Source of the DNA: Acidobacteriota bacterium
GTDB taxonomy: Bacteria; Acidobacteriota; Terriglobia; Terriglobales; Acidobacteriaceae
DNA: 9,754 nucleotides
Assembly (NCBI GenBank): GCA_025353435.1
Contig: JANXQR010000019.1
Coordinates: 1-9,754 of the forward strand
Direction: 5' to 3'
Shown: piece by piece, positions 6,113 through 9,754 of the stretch
Layout: the number at the start of each line of letters is the position of its first letter
Position numbering within the stretch: the stretch's first letter is position 1
The notes under the pieces: generated by a model
What the model was told of the DNA's origin: nothing
Databases searched by the model: none
The model's input: only the letters and a program-made list of their open reading frames with translations
Position numbers and translations under genes: made by a program

Positions 6113-6955
6113 GTGCAAACGAGCTTAGTTCCGCGAAGATCCTGGCTTTCATTCAGCCTGTTGATTCTCCTTGCATCGTCACTGCACGCGCAGCAGTCTC
6201 CACTCGCCGACGCGCTGCTGCGGGCGCTAAACGGAAAGCAGGCCTCGGGCGTAGTGGTGGACCAGGCGACAGGTGCGGTACTGGCTCAGGCGGGTAAGCA
6301 ACGGTCAGTTCTGCTGGGCTCTGCTATCAAACCTCTGCTTCTGGAGTATGCGCTTGAGCATGGGGTTGTGCGTGAGGACACGGAGGTCTACTGCCGGCGC
6401 AACCTAAACATTGCCGGTCATGCATTGCCCTGCACGCACCCGGCTGACCAACCCGTCTTCACGGCTGAACGCGCCTTGGCCGAGTCGTGTAATACCTGGT
6501 TCGCAGAGATGGGGAGACGGTTCTCAGGGGAGGAGCTCGAGGCCGCGTTGCGACAGTTGGAGCTAAATCACAAATCGATGATCGAGGGTAGTTTGGAAGT
6601 GCGACAACTCGCCGTTCTCGGACTGCGGGGGGTCACTGCATCTCCTTTGCAGCTCGCCCGCGCCTACCGCGAGTTGCTTGCACGCGCACCCACTAATGGG
6701 GTGGTGCAGCGGGGACTGAGGGGCTCGGTGAGTTATGGAATGGCTCGCCCAGCAGCGGTCTCGGGAATAGCCATCATAGGAAAGACAGGTACTGTGAGCG
6801 ATCCGGGCGAAGCCTGGACGCACGGCTGGTTTGCCGGAGCAATTCCCAACCGGCTGGTAATCGTCGTCTATGTGCCGCATGGCGATGGAGGCACTGCGGC
6901 CGAATTGGCGCGAAAATTTCTCGTGAACATCGGCCCCGAAAAGGTAGTTCGGTGA
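6113..6955 (+). CDS. Secreted penicillin-binding protein, transpeptidase-fold domain alone
   Basis: The protein is about 280 residues and has the three serine-acyl-enzyme motifs in order: Ser70-A-I-Lys73 (SxxK, in LLGSAIKPLL), Ser125-C-Asn127 (SxN, in AESCNTWF) and Lys224-T-Gly226 (KTG, in IIGKTGTVSD). A signal peptide precedes them (VPRRSWLSFSLLILLASSLHA, cleavage expected before QQS). The domain therefore works in the periplasm, as a D,D-transpeptidase/carboxypeptidase or a penicillin sensor-like protein. It lacks the glycosyltransferase and dimerisation domains of full-size PBPs. The true start is uncertain: GTG at 6113 gives a normal signal peptide, but its AGGA abuts the codon; a TTG at 5999 in the same frame would add an unlikely N-terminal extension. 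It overlaps the next gene by 4 bp, implying one operon. Confidence 0.8.
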   Translation: MQTSLVPRRSWLSFSLLILLASSLHAQQSPLADALLRALNGKQASGVVVDQATGAVLAQAGKQRSVLLGSAIKPLLLEYALEHGVVREDTEVYCRRNLNIAGHALPCTHPADQPVFTAERALAESCNTWFAEMGRRFSGEELEAALRQLELNHKSMIEGSLEVRQLAVLGLRGVTASPLQLARAYRELLARAPTNGVVQRGLRGSVSYGMARPAAVSGIAIIGKTGTVSDPGEAWTHGWFAGAIPNRLVIVVYVPHGDGGTAAELARKFLVNIGPEKVVR

Positions 6956-8685
6956 ACAGCGCCCGGGCCCTGCTGTTCGGTGTGACTTTGCTCGTCGCTG
7001 GGCCCTCATCGCTCGCGGCTTCCGAACCGGAAACCGGAGGTCGGGATGTCTCCGTTGTACTGTTTTCTGTGCGGACAGTCCGCTCGTTGACGATGACTCC
7101 GGTTGGCGCGAATGCCTGGATCGCCTCGTGCCCGCGGTGCCTCCATAAGAAGCTAACGCAGCCTCTGCACCTGGCCGGACCAGCCGAGATCTTTGCCGGG
7201 GGCATGCTGCGTGTGGTTGACGACGGGAGCGGCGAGACGCAGACTGCGGCCGGCCTTTGGCACGTGCGCGCCAGCAGGCCTGGCGTGGAACTGCACGTGG
7301 TGCTGACGTTGCCCAGCGAACGGTACGTCGCGGCGGTGGTCAATGCCGAGGCGGCTCCGAATGAGCCGCGACAATCGTTGCAGGCATTGGCCATTGTGGC
7401 GAGAACGTATGCGCTCAATGGCATTCACTTTACCCCGCAACCTGGCGGATTGGCCGCGGACCTTTGTGACAGCACACAGTGCCAGGCCATGCGGCTAGGG
7501 CCTGTGTCGCCTGCCGTGGAGCAGGCAGTGCAGGCGACAGCCGGTGAGACGCTCTGGTTTGGTGCCCGTCGCGCGCAGGCTTTCTTCAGCCAGAACTGTG
7601 GCGGACTTACTGAAGATGGGGGAGCGGTGTGGCCGAACCCGCATAGCCTTCCCTATCTGCAGAGTCATCGTGATCCTTACTGTCTGCGACGCGATACCGC
7701 TGCCTGGCATGCTGAGATTCCATTGGCAGACTTTGTGGTGATCGCCCAAAACGAGGGTTGGCGCATTCCCGACAAGATCGTGGCGGCGCGTGTCGGCAAA
7801 CGAAGCCCGTCCCACCGAGCACTCCGGATCGTCTTTACCAGCGACGAAGGCACGGAGTCGTTGATTGCGGCAAGTTCGCTGCGCTTTGGAGTCGGTCGTG
7901 CACTAGGTTGGAACCGCCTGCGCAGCGACGCCTACGAGCTCGGGTTGCGCAATGGAACTTTGGTTTTTGACGGCCATGGTCATGGACACGGGGTGGGGCT
8001 TTGCCAGTCGGGAGCGACCGAGATGGCCTCCGAGGGCAGCGACGCCATGGCTATCTTGTCGTTCTACTTTCCAGGCACTCGAGTACGTATTACGCCGCAC
8101 GATGAAGGCTGGCACGAGACGGTTTCTGGCTCCATCACACTGCGATCTGCCGGTCTTGGGTCTGCCGATCGCGAGGCGGCCCTTGAGACCTTGATTCAGC
8201 GGACATGGGAAGATGCGCAGAAGCGATTTCCGCCGCACGAGGTCACGGCGCCGCGGATCATTCTTGCGCCGACTACTGAGCTGTTTCGCCAAATGACCGC
8301 GCAGCCAGGATGGGCACTTGCGAGCACCCGCGACAACACCATCGTGGTGCAGCCAGAGTCTGTGCTGCGAAACCCCGGGCGGAGCGTATTCGCTACCTTG
8401 CTGCACGAGATGCTGCATGTCCTGGTCGAAGGCGAGGCAAGCGAACGCGCTCCGCTATGGCTAAGAGAGGGACTGGTTGAGGTGCTGGCTGAGGATGCCG
8501 ATGGAAAGCAGTCGTCCTTGTCAACGGATGAGATCGAGAGGGCTCTCACGTCCGCAGATTCGTGGGCTGCCAGCGAACGAGCGCATCGGGCGGCAGCAGC
8601 CCGGGTAAGAGCCTTGATTGCGCGCTATGGCGTTTCGACGGTCCGCGGCTGGCTGTCGTCTGGCCTGCCTTCTGGCGTTGCATAG
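6952..8685 (+). CDS. Secreted SpoIID-domain protein fused to an HExxH peptidase MA-like domain
   Basis: The protein has 577 residues. A signal peptide (about 1-23) is followed by a SpoIID/LytB domain (about 33-380). This contains SERYVAAVVNAEAAPN with the presumed catalytic Glu133, QALAIVARTYAL (144-155), DLCDSTQCQ (170-178), FFSQNCGG (211-218) and the glycine-rich GHGHGHGVGLCQSGA (341-355). SpoIID enzymes are lytic transglycosylases that cut peptidoglycan glycan strands stripped of stem peptides. The C-terminal part (about 400-570) has His485-Glu486-M-L-His489 and, 16 residues later, WLREGLVE with Glu506, the zinc-binding pattern of gluzincin peptidase MA-like domains. The start GTG 6952 overlaps the upstream stop (GTGA) and has AAGG 8 nt before it. 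Context suggests the pair remodels peptidoglycan in the periplasm. The SpoIID assignment is firm; activity of the peptidase half is inferred from the motif. Confidence 0.9.
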   Translation: MNSARALLFGVTLLVAGPSSLAASEPETGGRDVSVVLFSVRTVRSLTMTPVGANAWIASCPRCLHKKLTQPLHLAGPAEIFAGGMLRVVDDGSGETQTAAGLWHVRASRPGVELHVVLTLPSERYVAAVVNAEAAPNEPRQSLQALAIVARTYALNGIHFTPQPGGLAADLCDSTQCQAMRLGPVSPAVEQAVQATAGETLWFGARRAQAFFSQNCGGLTEDGGAVWPNPHSLPYLQSHRDPYCLRRDTAAWHAEIPLADFVVIAQNEGWRIPDKIVAARVGKRSPSHRALRIVFTSDEGTESLIAASSLRFGVGRALGWNRLRSDAYELGLRNGTLVFDGHGHGHGVGLCQSGATEMASEGSDAMAILSFYFPGTRVRITPHDEGWHETVSGSITLRSAGLGSADREAALETLIQRTWEDAQKRFPPHEVTAPRIILAPTTELFRQMTAQPGWALASTRDNTIVVQPESVLRNPGRSVFATLLHEMLHVLVEGEASERAPLWLREGLVEVLAEDADGKQSSLSTDEIERALTSADSWAASERAHRAAAARVRALIARYGVSTVRGWLSSGLPSGVA

Positions 8686-9425
8686 CCGGCATCTGCTTGC
8701 CGGATGCACACCGCCAAGGTAGCCAGGAGCCAACACGCGCCGATCCCGTCGAATAGCGCGGCAACGGTCAGGCGGAGGCCGAGACTGAACATTTCCTCCC
8801 AGAGCCCATGGAGCGGCATCCAGGCCATCAGCGCGCCTGTAATGAGCGTCGCAACGATGGTGCCAACGAGCAGCGTGAGCCAGAAGGATCGGGAACGCAT
8901 TGCGACGAGAGTCGCTCGAAGAGGATGTCCGCTGGACACTAATGGAACGATGATGGATGCCAACAGGCCCGCCCCAAGCCACTTGATTGCGCTCCACATC
9001 CATCCGAGCCAGAGCAGGATGTGCTCGAAGGTGATCAGATGCCGAAGCTGGTGCGGAGCTTTTGAGTTTAGATAGCCCGCGCGCATTGGATCATTGGTGC
9101 TTACGTGCGCAAGCCAGGCGCTCCAGGCGAACCAGAGCGCAACGCCCAAAAGCAACAACAGTGTGCCGCGGACGAATTTACCCAGTGTGAGTGGGCGGCC
9201 GGCAAGACCGAGGATCAGGCGGCTCTCCCCCAGACCCGCGGCGGCCAAAATAATCATGGCCAGCAGGCCTGAGCCAGCCACTTCCAGGATGCTCGCATCC
9301 GGCAGCCGGAGCCATAGCATGAAAAACAGGAAGAGTCCCGTCACAAGTCCGAGTTGGGCGAGGACAAGGCGAACACTGAGCAGCGCCAGGGCGTCACGCC
9401 AGATTGGAGGAGGTTTCATCGTCAT
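8625..9425 (-). CDS. Six-helix integral membrane protein of unknown function
   Basis: The protein has about 266 residues. It begins MTMKPPPIWRD at ATG 9425-9423 behind GGAGGT (spacing about 5 nt), and this start overlaps the previous gene's stop (ATGA). Earlier in-frame codons would run through the neighbouring gene and are rejected. About six hydrophobic segments are visible: LALLSVRLVLAQLGLVTGLF; VAGSGLLAMIILAAAGL; VRGTLLLLLGVALWFAWSAW; HILLWLGWMWSAIKWLGAGL; FWLTLLVGTIVATLITGALM; and FDGIGACWLLATLAVCI. No catalytic motif is recognised. Tight coupling to the alpha-2-macroglobulin-like gene suggests a partner in the same envelope process. Its last 61 bp overlap the 3' end of the SpoIID-domain gene on the other strand. 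Confidence 0.78.
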   Translation of the reverse strand: MTMKPPPIWRDALALLSVRLVLAQLGLVTGLFLFFMLWLRLPDASILEVAGSGLLAMIILAAAGLGESRLILGLAGRPLTLGKFVRGTLLLLLGVALWFAWSAWLAHVSTNDPMRAGYLNSKAPHQLRHLITFEHILLWLGWMWSAIKWLGAGLLASIIVPLVSSGHPLRATLVAMRSRSFWLTLLVGTIVATLITGALMAWMPLHGLWEEMFSLGLRLTVAALFDGIGACWLLATLAVCIRQADAGYATPEGRPDDSQPRTVETP

Positions 9426-9754
9426 TGTGGACCTCCTGCCTGCGGTGTGGTTTGCGGGACACGCAGTGGAAGGCTGTCGCTCGTTGCCTGCACTCCGTGC
9501 TGGTACATGGGCTGCACACGCGCGGGGCTGATCTGGAAGGTGCCGGGATTCACCACGCGAACCATGTAGAAGATCTCCTGTCGGCCGGTAAAGTCGCTGG
9601 CGAAGAACGCGGCATGATCGTCGTGGAACTCTCGCCGCGTGAACCAGTCGTACCATCCTCCGGGCCGCTGATCGATTGGGTAGCTGGCTTCATTCTGGAT
9701 GAACTCGACGCCCGCCGGGATCGGATCTTCGAGCAGCAGGTAGCGCATGGGCGT
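9422..9754 (-). CDS. Bacterial alpha-2-macroglobulin-like protein, C-terminal end (5' part outside window)
   Basis: The frame is open from the window edge and ends at TGA 9424-9422, giving 111 codons. It reads RYLLLEDPIPAGVEFIQNEA and, further on, TRREFHDDHAAFFASDFTGR, then FYMVRVVNPGTFQISPARVQ and PMYQHGV. The LLEDPIPAG, REFHDDHAAFF and PGTF..PAR..PMY succession is the usual closing domain of bacterial alpha-2-macroglobulins (YfaS/MagD or YfhM-like), large periplasmic protease traps. The thioester and bait regions would be upstream and cannot be checked here. It is translationally coupled (ATGA) to the membrane protein that follows. Confidence 0.82.
   Translation of the reverse strand, partial: TPMRYLLLEDPIPAGVEFIQNEASYPIDQRPGGWYDWFTRREFHDDHAAFFASDFTGRQEIFYMVRVVNPGTFQISPARVQPMYQHGVQATSDSLPLRVPQTTPQAGGPQ

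Noticed and set aside
9426..9656. N-terminal extension of the membrane-protein frame up to 9656
   Set aside because: It overlaps the well-supported alpha-2-macroglobulin C-terminus, is arginine/cysteine-rich like out-of-frame sequence, and the ATG at 9425 has a strong ribosome site.
1..9754. CRISPR array, insertion sequence or rRNA
   Set aside because: No spaced direct repeats, transposase motifs or rRNA-like stretches were seen on either strand.

Overview
The window reads as a chromosomal stretch of a free-living Gram-negative-type bacterium with moderately high GC. Several gene types fit the Acidobacteriota: a TIGR04053-like radical SAM/SPASM protein, a cysteine-poor CRP/FNR regulator beside hcp and ric, and a bacterial alpha-2-macroglobulin with envelope genes. 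This taxonomic placement is an inference from gene style, not a search result.

Left part (1-5386) is a nitrosative-stress cluster. From left to right it holds: a truncated NnrS-like (heme-copper-oxidase subunit I-like) membrane protein on the minus strand; a decayed ric (ScdA/YtfE) gene in three reading frames; a CRP/FNR-family regulator (minus); a divergent radical SAM/SPASM protein (plus); hcp, the hybrid cluster protein (minus), with a hairpin after its stop; and a divergent intact ric gene (plus). Four copies of a 16-bp dyad (consensus about AGTGACCWAAGTCRCT) lie in the three promoter regions: before the ric remnant, between the regulator and the radical SAM gene, and twice between hcp and ric. 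Three of the four have a TAnnnT or TATAAG -10-like hexamer at the distance expected for class II activation. The simplest model is that the encoded regulator binds these dyads and controls NO detoxification (Hcp), Fe-S/di-iron repair (Ric), the NnrS-like protein and the radical SAM enzyme. It resembles the HcpR regulon, whose clostridial-type site GTAAC-N4-GTTAC has the same architecture.

Middle part (5387-6112) has no intact gene. It carries a minus-strand coding-like remnant (5455-5667, possibly extending to 5851) and the 3' half of a tRNA-Phe (GAA) gene. The tRNA piece is intact from the anticodon stem to CCA, but its 5' half is missing or scrambled. This is what a past tRNA-directed integration would leave, and it sits exactly where the gene content changes.

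Right part (6113-9754) is a cell-envelope block. A secreted penicillin-binding transpeptidase-fold protein (SxxK, SxN and KTG motifs) overlaps by 4 bp a secreted SpoIID-domain protein fused to an HExxH (peptidase MA-like) domain. Convergent to them, on the minus strand, are the C-terminal end of a bacterial alpha-2-macroglobulin-like protein (running off the window) and, overlapping it by 4 bp, a six-helix membrane protein. The two convergent units overlap by 61 bp at their 3' ends. Together these genes suggest peptidoglycan remodelling coupled to periplasmic protease defence; that link is inferred from proximity.
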